Counted from the first letter of the stretch, positions 1-7,490 are shown. The stretch is 39,366 nt of DNA from Treponema sp. UBA4307 (GCA_002394685.1 DGUP01000025.1:1-39366), one strand, 5' to 3'. The notes: generated by a model not told the origin, from the letters alone. Numbers and translations: made by a program.

Positions 1-209
1 TTTCAGATTGAGGACAGCATGGAAGTGCAGGATCCTGTTTCGTACAGCATTATCAATTCAGTTCCGGGCCTCGGCTTTATACTCTCCCTTACAATCCTTT
101 ACGAGATAGATGACATCCATCGTTTTTCAGATGTCGGTAAGTTTATCTCTTACTGTCGTCTTGTAAAGTGTTCCCATGAATCTGCCGGGAAGATGGGAAA
201 GGTAGGGAG

Positions 210-285
210 CGACGGCTAAAAGCCGGCAAAATGCTCCGGTGGAGCATTTTGAGCGAGTCTCGGTCGTAGCCATGCGGAGACCGCA
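210..285. repeat. Palindromic insertion in the transposase remnant (copy 1)
   Basis: Consecutive hairpins: CGGCT/AGCCG at 213-217 and 221-225, and a perfect 10-bp stem at 228-237 and 241-250 with a 3-nt loop, followed by a weaker GTCTC/GGAGAC pair. The segment breaks the transposase reading frame and shifts it by +1, so it is probably a small repeat that inserted after the IS. Exact ends are not determined. Confidence 0.55.
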
Positions 286-423
286 ACATAATAAAATCGG
301 AAACGTGCATCTCAAATGGGCGTTTTCAGAAGGGGCAGTTCTCTTTCTCCGTAATAATGAACGTGGCCAGAGGTGGCATGATAAGCTTGTGCAGCGGTAT
401 GGAAAGGCAAAAGTACGCTTCGC

Positions 424-472
424 TATTGAGTTTTGTGCTCTATTTTATAAATAGAAGTTCACAAAACTCACC
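424..472. repeat. Palindromic insertion in the transposase remnant (copy 2)
   Basis: Perfect inverted repeat GAGTTTTGTG (428-437) and CACAAAACTC (460-469), with an inner stem CTATTT (440-445) and AAATAG (449-454). It adds roughly 18 codons, including an in-frame TAG, into an otherwise continuous IS110 transposase reading frame. Looks like a MITE-like or REP-like hairpin element. Confidence 0.6.
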
Positions 473-718
473 ATGAGCATCATTGCGCAGAAACTCGGGC
501 GTACGGTTTATTACATGCTCAAGCGAAAAGAGGCTTTTAATCCCGATAAGTTTTACGGGGATAAGAAAATTGAAAATAAGGACAGTGGTGGCGAGCATCT
601 CGCATAACTGAAGCGGATACGTATGTGTTTGATTCAGGACGCTTTTCCTGGGATCTTTTTCTGAATTGCGATTCAGGCTTTGCTTTTTTATTTTGAACGG
701 AAGCTCCATTTTTCTCTA

Positions 719-760
719 AAAAAGAAGACTGCCTGAAAAAGACAGCCTTAAGTGATTATT
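719..760 (-). terminator. Probable terminator after the doc gene
   Basis: An imperfect stem (GACTGCC at 729-735 with GACAGCC at 743-749 and flanking AA/TT) is followed on the minus strand by a T-rich run (TCTTCTTTTTTAG). It lies downstream of the Doc gene, which ends at 813. A T-rich run on the other side (TTATTTTTTG) allows bidirectional use. Confidence 0.45.
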
Positions 761-812
761 TTTTGAGGATTCTTATTGACAAGCTGGGGCCTTATATGTG
801 TTATGTGTGATT

Positions 813-1190
813 TTATTGTTTATGATTTATTAACCACTGTTTTATATCATCTCTGGCCATTTTTCCGGAAGCAACATTTAAACCAAATTCGATTAAATCC
901 TTTTGTGTATAGGACAACTCAATATTATTTATCTTTAAGAAAAGTAAAGTTAGATGAACTCCAATTCTTTTGTTTCCATCAGCAAAAGGATGGTTTTCTA
1001 TAAGGGAATAGCATAACTGAGATGCTTTATCTAAAATCTCCGGATAAAGATCTTTGCCTCCAAAAGTCTGGAAAGGAGTTTTTATTGCAGAATCTAGCAG
1101 TTTTTCATCTCGAACACCATCCATTCCGCCAGTTTTTGAAATTAAGACACTATGGATTTTTACAACCTGTTCGTATTCAAAAAAGATCAT
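813..1190 (-). CDS. doc: Doc/Fic-family toxin
   Basis: 125 aa, the usual length of a Doc toxin. The Fic core is HPFADGNKR at residues 67-75, with the catalytic His67. The residue that is Gly in AMP-transferring Fic proteins (GNGR) is Lys here (GNKR), as in phage P1 Doc, which phosphorylates EF-Tu and stops translation. The ATG overlaps the stop codon of the upstream gene by ATGA, so the two are translationally coupled as toxin and antitoxin. The order antitoxin then toxin is typical. Family assignment is firm; the target is inferred from Doc. Confidence 0.9.
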   Translation of the reverse strand: MIFFEYEQVVKIHSVLISKTGGMDGVRDEKLLDSAIKTPFQTFGGKDLYPEILDKASQLCYSLIENHPFADGNKRIGVHLTLLFLKINNIELSYTQKDLIEFGLNVASGKMARDDIKQWLINHKQ

Positions 1191-1390
1191 TTTGCAAGTT
1201 CCTGATAAGCATCCATATTCTGATTTATAAGGGAATCTGAAATAGTAAAAAGTTTTTCATCAGAGATAGTATCAAATTGTTTTTCATCATCAAGAACTGT
1301 AATAATGACTTTTCTACCGTTATATTTTTCAATGGAATTGTCGTTTGTGAGAACTGTATTTCCTTGAATTATTCCTGTCATAGCGTACAT
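1187..1390 (-). CDS. Putative antitoxin of the Doc toxin
   Basis: 67-aa protein directly upstream of doc with a 4-nt overlap. The N-terminus (GIIQGNTVLTND) resembles the small beta-hairpin start found in several short antitoxins, and the C-terminal half is acidic and helical, suitable for wrapping the toxin. I see no clear Phd DNA-binding signature, so naming it Phd would go too far. The ATG at 1390 has AAGGTGG 6 nt upstream; a second ATG three codons later is possible. A -10 box TATAAT lies at 1413-1418 on the minus strand, so the pair has its own promoter. Confidence 0.75.
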   Translation of the reverse strand: MYAMTGIIQGNTVLTNDNSIEKYNGRKVIITVLDDEKQFDTISDEKLFTISDSLINQNMDAYQELAK

Positions 1391-1438
1391 TCTACACCAC
1401 CTTGCATGATTTATTATAACATATTTTACTTGTATTTA

Positions 1439-1768
1439 CTATTTCTCTTTACAAAACTTGTTAGACACTACAATCATGACAACAACATCTATTAAAACCA
1501 GAGTTACAAATATAAATACAAAATAATTATTTTGCAAAAGTTTTTTATTTATTGCCATTATTCCAACCAGTATGGTAATAACTGACATACCTATTCCCAT
1601 ACAATGACACAACTTTTTTGCATTATATTTTTCTTTTTCTTCTTTACTTGCAGTATTGTAACCTGCAATAAGACTTTCTCCATGTCCAGTAAGGAAAATA
1701 ATACTAATAATTGCAAGTAATCCAAAAACAGCCCAAAGTAGATAAGAACTAACGTCATATACTGTCAT
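1439..1768 (-). CDS. DUF3784 small membrane protein
   Basis: 109 aa with three predicted membrane segments (residues about 8-28, 55-75 and 82-102). The loop after segment one has the DUF3784 hallmark AGYNTASKEEKEKYNAKKLC. These proteins are common as single small genes in Firmicutes and spirochaetes and have no established function. A strong ribosome site, AGGAGGG, lies 6 nt before the ATG. It stands alone between the doc pair and an attC-like palindrome, consistent with a mobile one-gene cassette. Confidence 0.8.
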   Translation of the reverse strand: MTVYDVSSYLLWAVFGLLAIISIIFLTGHGESLIAGYNTASKEEKEKYNAKKLCHCMGIGMSVITILVGIMAINKKLLQNNYFVFIFVTLVLIDVVVMIVVSNKFCKEK

Positions 1769-1827
1769 TTTCTATCCCTCCTGAATAAATTATTATTCTT
1801 TCTTCAAACGCGCCCCAGTGCGGGCGT

Positions 1828-1897
1828 CCACATAACAATTGCTTAAACCGTAAACCGGCTTGACTGGTTTGTCGGATTTGAAGTGCATGTTATACGA
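1828..1897 (-). other. attC-like imperfect palindrome at the end of hicB
   Basis: Outer arms ATAACA (1832-1837) and TGTTAT (1888-1893) pair. CTTAAACCG (1842-1850) pairs with CGGATTTGAAG (1873-1883) leaving A76 and G80 (1876 and 1880) bulged. AAACC (1852-1856) pairs with GGTTT (1866-1870). Two bulged bases on one arm and conserved GTTAT/ATAAC ends are the features of integron attC sites. The arm overlaps the hicB stop codon, as attC sites often do. A GC-rich hairpin (CGCCC/GGGCG, 1811-1826) lies beside it. No integrase is in the window; another repeat class is possible. Confidence 0.5.
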
Positions 1898-2282
1898 GTA
1901 CTGCTTGTTTCTTTGCTAATACTAAATGTTCCTTTTCAGAATTCTTGGCAAGAAGATAAACACAATATTGATTCATGCTTACACCTTCTTTTTTTGAATC
2001 TTCTGCAAGAGTTTTATGTAATGTTTTTGGAAGGCGGAGTTTAAATTGACCTGAATATGAATCCGCACTTTCTGGTTCTGCAATTTCAATATTTTCTTCT
2101 ATTGCTGCTAAAAGCCATTCTTTTTTTGCATCTTCTGCATTTGCGACTGCGCTGGCAATTGTTTCACCACATGTAATACAGCCAGGAAGTTCCGGATATG
2201 AGGCTACATAACCTGACTCTTCAGTATCGGGAATGATTTCCAATTTATAAGGCAGTTTCATGTATTCTTCTAATGTTTTCAT
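1890..2282 (-). CDS. hicB: HicB antitoxin
   Basis: 130 aa. The N-terminal half (KLEIIPDTEESGYVASYPEL, then PGCITCGET) is the HicB partial-RNase-H fold that occupies the HicA active site. Residues about 76-112 (FKLRLPKTLHKTLAEDSKK and SMNQYCVYLL) form a ribbon-helix-helix DNA-binding domain, so this version can autorepress the operon. It follows hicA with one base between stop and start. Its stop codon lies inside the attC-like palindrome. Confidence 0.92.
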   Translation of the reverse strand: MKTLEEYMKLPYKLEIIPDTEESGYVASYPELPGCITCGETIASAVANAEDAKKEWLLAAIEENIEIAEPESADSYSGQFKLRLPKTLHKTLAEDSKKEGVSMNQYCVYLLAKNSEKEHLVLAKKQAVLV

Positions 2283-2283
2283 A

Positions 2284-2535
2284 TTAGTCCTCCTTGTTCT
2301 TTTCTTCTGATTCTACAATTTCTTTTACCATTCTTACATAAACAACTTTTATGGGTTCATGATTTGGAATGGTAATAGGATTGCAACCTGCTTTTCGGAA
2401 AATGTAATGACTGCTTCCGCCTTTTGGCTGAGAAACCGTATAACCATAGCTTTCCAAAACTTTTTTAAGTTCTAAAAATCGCATGTTTTTATCGAGTGAT
2501 TTTATTCTGGCTAAAAGTTTGTCCCACTGTGCCAT
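2284..2535 (-). CDS. hicA: HicA mRNA-interferase toxin
   Basis: 83 aa, double-stranded-RNA-binding-like fold with the catalytic His43 in the motif GGSSHYIFRK and the following ITIPNHEPIK strand. HicA cleaves mRNA and tmRNA and is neutralised by HicB, encoded directly downstream. The order toxin first is usual for hicAB. The gene has a perfect consensus promoter with the -10 box only 6 nt from the ATG and no ribosome site, so its mRNA is predicted to be leaderless. The C-terminus is somewhat longer than the shortest family members and highly charged. Confidence 0.92.
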   Translation of the reverse strand: MAQWDKLLARIKSLDKNMRFLELKKVLESYGYTVSQPKGGSSHYIFRKAGCNPITIPNHEPIKVVYVRMVKEIVESEEKNKED

Positions 2536-2570
2536 AATTACATTATAAATGGTGTTATATATGGTGTCAA
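2536..2570 (-). promoter_or_regulatory. Consensus sigma-70 promoter of hicAB (leaderless)
   Basis: Minus strand: TTGACA (2565-2570), 17-nt spacer, TATAAT (2542-2547), then six bases (GTAATT) and the hicA ATG at 2535. The transcription start would fall on or next to the start codon. Confidence 0.85.
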
Positions 2571-2721
2571 GGATGTTTTTTATTATTGTCTAGCGACATA
2601 AAGCACGGTGTTATCACTTCTTCGTCCAAGCCCTAAATTTTAATTGCATTTTTCAACAAGCTTGACTTGCTGAATTAATACTCTATCTAAATTTTCTACA
2701 CACGGCTTTTTTGGAACTTTC

Positions 2722-3009
2722 CTATGATTTTTTATTATCTATTATGAATTTAAATAAATCTGGCAACGGTGAATCGTATACCTCCTGAATGTCAACTCCA
2801 TAAGTTGATTTAACCTTATCAATAATCCCTCGTTCTATTTTCTTTTTCTTATCATTACTATAATCACAATAAAACATATCTAGACAAGATCCGTCTGAAA
2901 AAAAACCACTATAAAAATCCATGCATAAAATTTTATCAAAGAAATCAACAGCAAAACTCTCGTATTTCAATAACCGCTCATTAGATGCCTTATTTCTTAA
3001 AAATATCAC
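2722..3009 (-). CDS. Unknown 95-aa protein, start uncertain
   Basis: Not recognised. The protein is lysine- and aspartate-rich with several aromatic residues (FFDKILCMDFYSGFFSDG, then CLDMFYCDYSND) and ends KFIIDNKK. The first usable start is a GTG at 3009 without a good ribosome site; the open frame extends upstream for about 20 more codons without another start, so the 5' end may have been lost. It lies between the hicAB promoter and a lone Phd gene, in a strip of small one- or two-gene units. Could be an orphan partner of a toxin-antitoxin system. Confidence 0.45.
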   Translation of the reverse strand: MIFLRNKASNERLLKYESFAVDFFDKILCMDFYSGFFSDGSCLDMFYCDYSNDKKKKIERGIIDKVKSTYGVDIQEVYDSPLPDLFKFIIDNKKS

Positions 3010-3107
3010 TGTGAGTTCCTGTATTGACCAAAGTTTTGTACTATAAGAGAAGCATTTTTGTAATCACGCAGAACAAGCTATTTTACAGCGTTCCATAATG
3101 CGGTGTT

Positions 3108-3329
3108 TTAGTTTTCTTCACGTGTTTCTCTAAGAGCCTGCATGATATCGTCATGCCTGATATCAAAAAGAGTTTTGATTCCAGCAAAAGGAGACACCTC
3201 TGTAACTTCTGGAGAAATGCGAAAAACAGAACCGTCAGCCCGTTTAACAAGAACAGCCCCTTCGTTTTTTGATTTGTCTAAAACAGAAGCAAAATTTTGT
3301 CTCGCTTCAGAATATGTTACTACAAGCAT
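3108..3329 (-). CDS. Orphan Phd/YefM-type antitoxin
   Basis: 73 aa. The N-terminus (VVTYSEARQNFASVLDKSKN, continuing GAVLVKRADG) is the Phd/YefM dimer and DNA-binding fold; the C-terminal helix (FDIRHDDIMQALRETREE) is the toxin-binding tail. Ribosome site GAGGTG 4 nt before ATG. No RelE, Doc or PIN toxin follows: the next 98 nt contain only short broken frames, so the toxin gene has probably been deleted. Family call good, partner unknown. Confidence 0.82.
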   Translation of the reverse strand: MLVVTYSEARQNFASVLDKSKNEGAVLVKRADGSVFRISPEVTEVSPFAGIKTLFDIRHDDIMQALRETREEN

Positions 3330-3392
3330 ACAACACCTCTCGAAATAGCATTTGATTTCATTGTTTCATCTATTGTCATTATCAGTCAAGAT

Positions 3393-3500
3393 TCCCCCCA
3401 GCCGGGATTGGAGGGGGCAGCCGGTAGGCTGCTTGCGGAACGGAGTGGAGCAATGAAGCGGAAGCGGAACCCCGGAAAGCCCGAATTTTGCAGGGGGGAC
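3393..3500. repeat. GC-rich palindromic intergenic repeat
   Basis: A roughly 108-bp GC-rich block in AT-rich surroundings, bounded by CCCCCC (3394-3399) and GGGGGG (3493-3498) and containing AGCCGG/GGCT stems and short GGAAGCGGAA-type repeats. It lies between the Phd gene and the purD promoter. It is similar in character, not in exact sequence, to the block at 6075-6206 and to the insertion at 210-285. No coding signal. Confidence 0.5.
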
Positions 3501-3557
3501 GCTTATTTTGTACAGGCAGTGCTGCTAGAATTAAGGCAAGCTCCATAATTCTTTCCA

Positions 3558-3593
3558 TTGAAAAATCGGGATATTTCAATTATTATTTCTTGC
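3558..3593 (+). promoter_or_regulatory. purD promoter (leaderless)
   Basis: TTGAAA (3558-3563), 17-nt spacer, TATTAT (3581-3586), then seven bases and the ATG at 3594. No ribosome site is present, so purD mRNA is predicted to start at or next to its ATG. The TTG of this -35 box is not the start codon. Confidence 0.75.
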
Positions 3594-4955
3594 ATGAAAG
3601 TAATCGTTATTGGCTCAGGCGGCCGTGAACATGCCATCGCGTGGAAACTCTCACAGAGTCCGGATGTTGAACAGGTTGTATGCGTTCCAGGAAACGGTGG
3701 AACTGCATTTGAAAACAAGTGCCTTAATGTTAATCCTGCAAATTGTGATTATCTGGATGGGGCAAGCGGGAATGCGGCTTACGTGAAAATTGCACAAAAA
3801 GAAGGTTGCTCTTTCTGCGTTATTGGTCCGGAGGATCCTCTGGCTGCCGGTGTAGCAGATGCTTTCTGGGATGCAGGTATTCCGGCTGTTGGTCCAAAAC
3901 ATGCGGCTGCTCAGCTTGAAGCCAGTAAGGATTTAGCAAAAGATTTCATGCACAAATATGGGGTGGCCTGTGCAAAGAGCAAAACTTTCACTAATAAGGA
4001 TGAAGCTCGTGCGTACGTAAAAAAAGAAGGGGCACCTATTGTTCTTAAGGCTGACGGTCTTGCTGCAGGTAAGGGGGTTGTTGTTGCCCTCACTCTTGAG
4101 GAAGCCCTGTCTGCTGTTGATGAACTGATGGACGGGCAGCTGGTTGGTGACGCAGGTAAAAAGCTTGTTGTTGAAGAATACCTGAGAGGTTCAGAGATTT
4201 CAATTCTGGCTGCAGTAAGTGTAACTCCGGAATCTGCTAAGGCTGGCAAGGCCTGCATTCTTCCTTTCCTTTCTGCCCGTGACCACAAACGGCTTCTTGA
4301 TGGAGCAAAGGGGCCGAATACTGGCGGAATGGGTGCTATTTCTCCTGTAGATGATGTTACTCCGCTCATTACAAGTCAGTTCGAAAAAAATATTCTTGAA
4401 CCTACTCTCAAAGGTCTTATTGAAGAAAAGTTTGATTACAGGGGATTTATTTTCTTTGGTCTTATGCTTACAGAAGATGGTCCAAAGTGTCTTGAATACA
4501 ATGTGCGCTTAGGTGATCCTGAAACTCAGGCAGTTCTTCCCCTGATGGATTTTGATTTCTTCAAGATGTGTCAGGCAATTACTGACGGCAGTCTGAAGGA
4601 TTTTAACCTGGAATGGAAAAAGGGATACTGCGTTGCGCCGGTTGTTGTTTCCGGAGGATATCCTAAATCTTACAAAAAGGGTCTTGATATTTCCATGAAC
4701 AGAGAGGCTTTTGCTGCAACAGGTGCCAAGCTTTTTGTAGCGGGGGCTGTTAACGACAGAAGGGCAACTCATTCTAATGCAGAGGATTTTACCGGTCTTG
4801 TGACAAACGGTGGCCGCGTTCTTGCATGTTCAAGTTACGGGGACACTTTCCAGGAAGCCTGGGACAAGGCCTATGAAGCACTGAAGACGGTTCATTTTAC
4901 AGATATGTTCTATAGAAAGGATATTGGTCTGCCAGGTGCGGCTGAATCTAACTAA
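3594..4955 (+). CDS. purD: Phosphoribosylamine-glycine ligase
   Basis: 453 aa. GAR synthetase joins glycine to phosphoribosylamine with ATP, the second step of de novo purine synthesis, in the cytoplasm. The N-terminal signature MKVIVIGSGGREHAIAW is present, followed by the ATP-grasp region (VLKADGLAAGKGVVVA), the LEYNVRLGDPETQ metal site and the C-terminal GYCVAPVVVSGGYP. It is slightly longer than the usual 420-430 aa because of short inserts (for example after PANCDYLDG). The start is set at ATG 3594, where homology begins and where the promoter -10 box sits 7 nt upstream. It is a single-gene unit ending at a hairpin terminator shared with uppP. Confidence 0.95.
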   Translation: MKVIVIGSGGREHAIAWKLSQSPDVEQVVCVPGNGGTAFENKCLNVNPANCDYLDGASGNAAYVKIAQKEGCSFCVIGPEDPLAAGVADAFWDAGIPAVGPKHAAAQLEASKDLAKDFMHKYGVACAKSKTFTNKDEARAYVKKEGAPIVLKADGLAAGKGVVVALTLEEALSAVDELMDGQLVGDAGKKLVVEEYLRGSEISILAAVSVTPESAKAGKACILPFLSARDHKRLLDGAKGPNTGGMGAISPVDDVTPLITSQFEKNILEPTLKGLIEEKFDYRGFIFFGLMLTEDGPKCLEYNVRLGDPETQAVLPLMDFDFFKMCQAITDGSLKDFNLEWKKGYCVAPVVVSGGYPKSYKKGLDISMNREAFAATGAKLFVAGAVNDRRATHSNAEDFTGLVTNGGRVLACSSYGDTFQEAWDKAYEALKTVHFTDMFYRKDIGLPGAAESN

Positions 4956-4995
4956 GTTGATTCTAACTGATTAGAAAAATCCTTATAAATAAGAA

Positions 4996-5030
4996 AGGCC
5001 TGTGCTGTTTAACAGAACAGGTCTTTTTGC
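4996..5030. terminator. Terminator between purD and uppP
   Basis: Long hairpin: AGGCCTGT (4996-5003) pairs with ACAGGTCT (5017-5024) and CTGT with ACAG inside, followed by TTTTTGCTTTTTT on the plus strand. It lies between convergent genes; the A-rich side could serve uppP less efficiently. Confidence 0.85.
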
Positions 5031-5047
5031 TTTTTTCAGTTTAAGGA

Positions 5048-5932
5048 TTACCAGATACCTAAGTTTGAAAGTACAATACCTACAATTCCCAGAGGAACAA
5101 GATAACTTGCAAAGTATTCCAGGCGGCCTTTCTTAATCAGACGCATAAGCCAGGTAAGGGCTAAATATCCGCTTACAAAAGCTACTGCAAATCCTACCAC
5201 CAGAGGCATTGCTCCTATGCCGGAAACACTGTCCAAATCCTTCAGTTCAAGAATAAATGCGCCGAGAATTGCCGGAATTGAACAGATAAAACTGAATTCT
5301 CCGGCCTGAGCACGGTCCACTCCACAAAAGAGGGAACCTGCAATTGTAGAACCGCTTCTTGAAATGCCAGGCAAAGTACCAAATCCCTGGGCAATACCAA
5401 TGATGATTGACTGCCACCAGTTAGGAGCCTTCTGATTTGCAGGAACAGGAGATGTTTCATTTGCAGCGGCAGATTTTTTCATGTGGATTCTTTCAATCAC
5501 GCTGGAAAGAATAAGAATGATTGCAGTTACAATAAATCCCGTACAAACATAGATGATCGGCAGGTCAGGAATGATTTTTGATGTAACCAGTCCGATTGCA
5601 CCTGTAATTATTGTTGCAATCACTACTGCCAGAATGTAGCGCCTGTAGTTTTTGTCTTTTGCTTCACATTCAGCTTCTGAGAGGCCTTCTTCCTTATACT
5701 TGCGGCCGGAAATCATTCTTCCGAAAGCCTTAAGCAGTTCCCAGATTTTTCTGCGGAAAAAGAGAACCACAGCAAGAAGTGTTGCCATGTGAAGGAATAC
5801 ATCAAACAAAAGAGGAACTTCATCAAGATCCATTATTTTCTTTACAACTTCAAGATGGCCTGAACTTGATATAGGAAGGAATTCAGCAATTCCCTGTACC
5901 AGGCCAAGAATTAAACTCTGAAAAACAGACAT
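5048..5932 (-). CDS. uppP: Undecaprenyl-diphosphatase
   Basis: 294 aa integral membrane protein that removes a phosphate from undecaprenyl diphosphate, recycling the lipid carrier for peptidoglycan and other surface glycans. Both active-site signatures are visible: QGIAEFLPISSSGH (residues 13-26, with Glu17 and His26) and PGISRSGSTI in the second half. About eight membrane helices are separated by a hydrophilic loop near residues 78-95 (GRKYKEEGLSEAECEAKDKN) and another near 150-170 that is longer than in many relatives. GGAGG lies 6 nt before ATG. Loss or overexpression affects bacitracin sensitivity in other bacteria. Confidence 0.95.
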   Translation of the reverse strand: MSVFQSLILGLVQGIAEFLPISSSGHLEVVKKIMDLDEVPLLFDVFLHMATLLAVVLFFRRKIWELLKAFGRMISGRKYKEEGLSEAECEAKDKNYRRYILAVVIATIITGAIGLVTSKIIPDLPIIYVCTGFIVTAIILILSSVIERIHMKKSAAANETSPVPANQKAPNWWQSIIIGIAQGFGTLPGISRSGSTIAGSLFCGVDRAQAGEFSFICSIPAILGAFILELKDLDSVSGIGAMPLVVGFAVAFVSGYLALTWLMRLIKKGRLEYFASYLVPLGIVGIVLSNLGIW

Positions 5933-6074
5933 TTTTATCCTCCATTTTTTTTTCTTTTAGGATTATGACAGTATACTGAATTATTTTCATTTGGTCATTC
6001 GGTTGGACAGTTAGTCTTTCGTTCTTTATATGAAAAAGTGATATATCTTTGTTACTTCCAGAATTTTTATTATA

Positions 6075-6206
6075 AGGGGAAAAGGGGGAAGTCTCCCCCT
6101 CGCTTCAGCCCGCTTAGCGGTCTTACGCTACCCCTTCTAGCGGGGACACCCCGCAACGCCCCGAGGAGATGCTTAATAAATTGCTTTCGCAATTTTTATT
6201 GTCCCC
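6075..6206. repeat. GC-rich multi-hairpin intergenic repeat
   Basis: About 130 bp with several short stems: GGGGGA/TCCCCC around 6085-6099, GCGGGG/CCCCGC around 6140-6155, and AATAAATTGC/GCAATTTTTATT around 6174-6200. The gap 5933-6230 contains the uppP upstream region and this repeat; no gene is evident. It marks the boundary between uppP and the accessory island. Confidence 0.5.
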
Positions 6207-6230
6207 ATCCAAACATCCCGATTTCTTTTT

Positions 6231-6512
6231 TTACAAATATCCTTCCGCGGAATCAATATCATCGTAAATATTATACTTTTCGCATTCCTCTGGAAATTTT
6301 TTTGCAGTTTCGCGAAGAGCTTCTATAAATTCTTTACTTTTAGATTTTTCTGCAATATCCTCAGCCAGTGATACTGCAATTGTAGAGAATTCCTCTGCAC
6401 TACATACAGTTTTTATAAATTCTATTGTTTCAAGAATATGATTTGCAGCAAAATCGGAAGTATGTTCCCAACTTTGCTGCAGTTGCCAATCATTTTCGAG
6501 CCCTATTTCCAT
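6231..6512 (-). CDS. Unknown helical protein, probably N-terminally truncated
   Basis: 93 aa, all-helical and acidic (WQLQQSWEHTSDFAANHILE, later TAKKFPEECEKYNIYDDIDS). The frame stays open for a few codons upstream of the ATG and there is no ribosome site, and the protein starts abruptly, so it may be the C-terminal part of a longer gene. Function not recognised. It lies directly next to a GC-rich repeat. The 246 bp upstream hold no gene. Confidence 0.5.
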   Translation of the reverse strand: MEIGLENDWQLQQSWEHTSDFAANHILETIEFIKTVCSAEEFSTIAVSLAEDIAEKSKSKEFIEALRETAKKFPEECEKYNIYDDIDSAEGYL

Positions 6513-6758
6513 CCAAAAATTTGATTTTCAGTAAAAGAAATTGTCAAATCTGCAATACTAACGATGATTACTTTTATCAAAAATGTCCGTCGGTTTTTTG
6601 GCGAAACTTCCCGGAGGTCGCTGCTCAAATTTGGAAATAATTTAAGTAAAACTATTATTCTTACAATCTGTTTATTAATTTACTTTCAAGAATGTAATCG
6701 ATATTTTTACAAATCTTATCCGTCTTGTTAGAGTTCTTCGAATTCTTTCTTTGGACAA

Positions 6759-7490
6759 TTACACGACACTAAGTCTTTTTATTTCTACATATCCCACGCT
6801 TAGATTTACATTCGGATTATCAGTTGATAACAGAGTTGTATAGCCTGATTGAATAATATCACTATTTTTATCTGGATTATTTGCAATAATAAATTTTTTG
6901 ATTTCTTTTTTATGTGCTTCAATTGCGCTTGATATTATTCTGTGAGGGATTATTTGAACTATCAAAATCATACAGTTTTTGCAATCGTATTTTTCAGCTT
7001 CTGTAATTGTTCCACAAGCAGCAGTCAAAAGTTGATAATAAATATCATCAATATTCCTATTACTCATATCTAATTTTTCTCTCATCCAAGATACACGTTT
7101 TGGAACACCAGAACTTTCTTTTACGGAATCAAGATATTGCTTTACAGTCTTATCTCCGAATTTTTCTTCGACTTTGGCTTCTATACATACAACAAATAAA
7201 CCATGTGCCTTAGAAAAACCTAATATAAACATATCGTGATTTCTTCCAGCTTTTTCTGTATCAAGAGAAGAAACATGTTCCGGAAAACAGAATAATAATT
7301 TATGTGTGCCATAAACTGAATCAATTATATTCTTTATTTCCTCTGGTTCTATTAATTCTGTTTCATTCTTAAACCAAAGACGAGCAAATTCTTTTGCAGA
7401 ATAATCATCTTTCCATTGAGTATCTTTGTCTTTTGGACCAGCTTTACAATACCAGTCTTCTATACGTTTAATTTCGCCTGCAATAATCAT
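6759..7490 (-). CDS. PD-(D/E)XK nuclease-like protein
   Basis: 243 aa. Residues 70-106 have the nuclease pattern: Glu71 in FPEHVSSLD, Asp86 in GRNHDMFILG, then VVCIEAKVEEKFG with Glu104 and Lys106. This matches the PD-(D/E)XK fold with the E-x-K motif on the third strand; I recognise it as similar to DUF6946-type proteins but cannot confirm that. The ATG overlaps (ATGA) the end of a broken upstream frame. It is the last gene of unit D, so it may once have been part of that system. Function as a DNA nuclease is inferred from the motif alone. Confidence 0.65.
   Translation of the reverse strand: MIIAGEIKRIEDWYCKAGPKDKDTQWKDDYSAKEFARLWFKNETELIEPEEIKNIIDSVYGTHKLLFCFPEHVSSLDTEKAGRNHDMFILGFSKAHGLFVVCIEAKVEEKFGDKTVKQYLDSVKESSGVPKRVSWMREKLDMSNRNIDDIYYQLLTAACGTITEAEKYDCKNCMILIVQIIPHRIISSAIEAHKKEIKKFIIANNPDKNSDIIQSGYTTLLSTDNPNVNLSVGYVEIKRLSVV

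Larger units (their letters stand above)
1..607 (+). pseudogene. Decayed IS110-family transposase (3' part)
   Basis: Reading begins before the window edge. Frame 1 gives the IS110/IS116 C-terminal domain core (SVPGLGFILSLTILYEIDD, then a KFISYC stretch and SHESAGK). The homology then moves to frame 2 from about 280 (NKIGNVHLKWAF) and, after a stop at 452, resumes in the same frame at 473 (AQKLGRTVYYMLKRKEAF) to a stop at 605-607. Two extra segments interrupt it: about 70 bp with hairpins (near 210-280) and about 55 bp centred on a 10-bp perfect inverted repeat (428-469). Both cause the loss of the frame. IS110 enzymes are DEDD transposases that insert without long terminal inverted repeats. 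The copy is inactive; no matching intact copy is in this window. Confidence 0.85.

Noticed and set aside
2787..2793. A further TGTCAAC on the plus strand
   Set aside because: It has no CCATCTT-type block at the right distance and lies inside a coding frame on the other strand.
3558..3593. TTG start for purD 12 codons upstream
   Set aside because: The TTG is part of the -35 box; family homology begins at ATG 3594, and the -10 box lies between the two.
6038..6328. 96-codon plus-strand frame across the GC-rich repeat
   Set aside because: It is made of repeat hairpins plus the antisense of the 93-aa gene and has no ribosome site or family resemblance.
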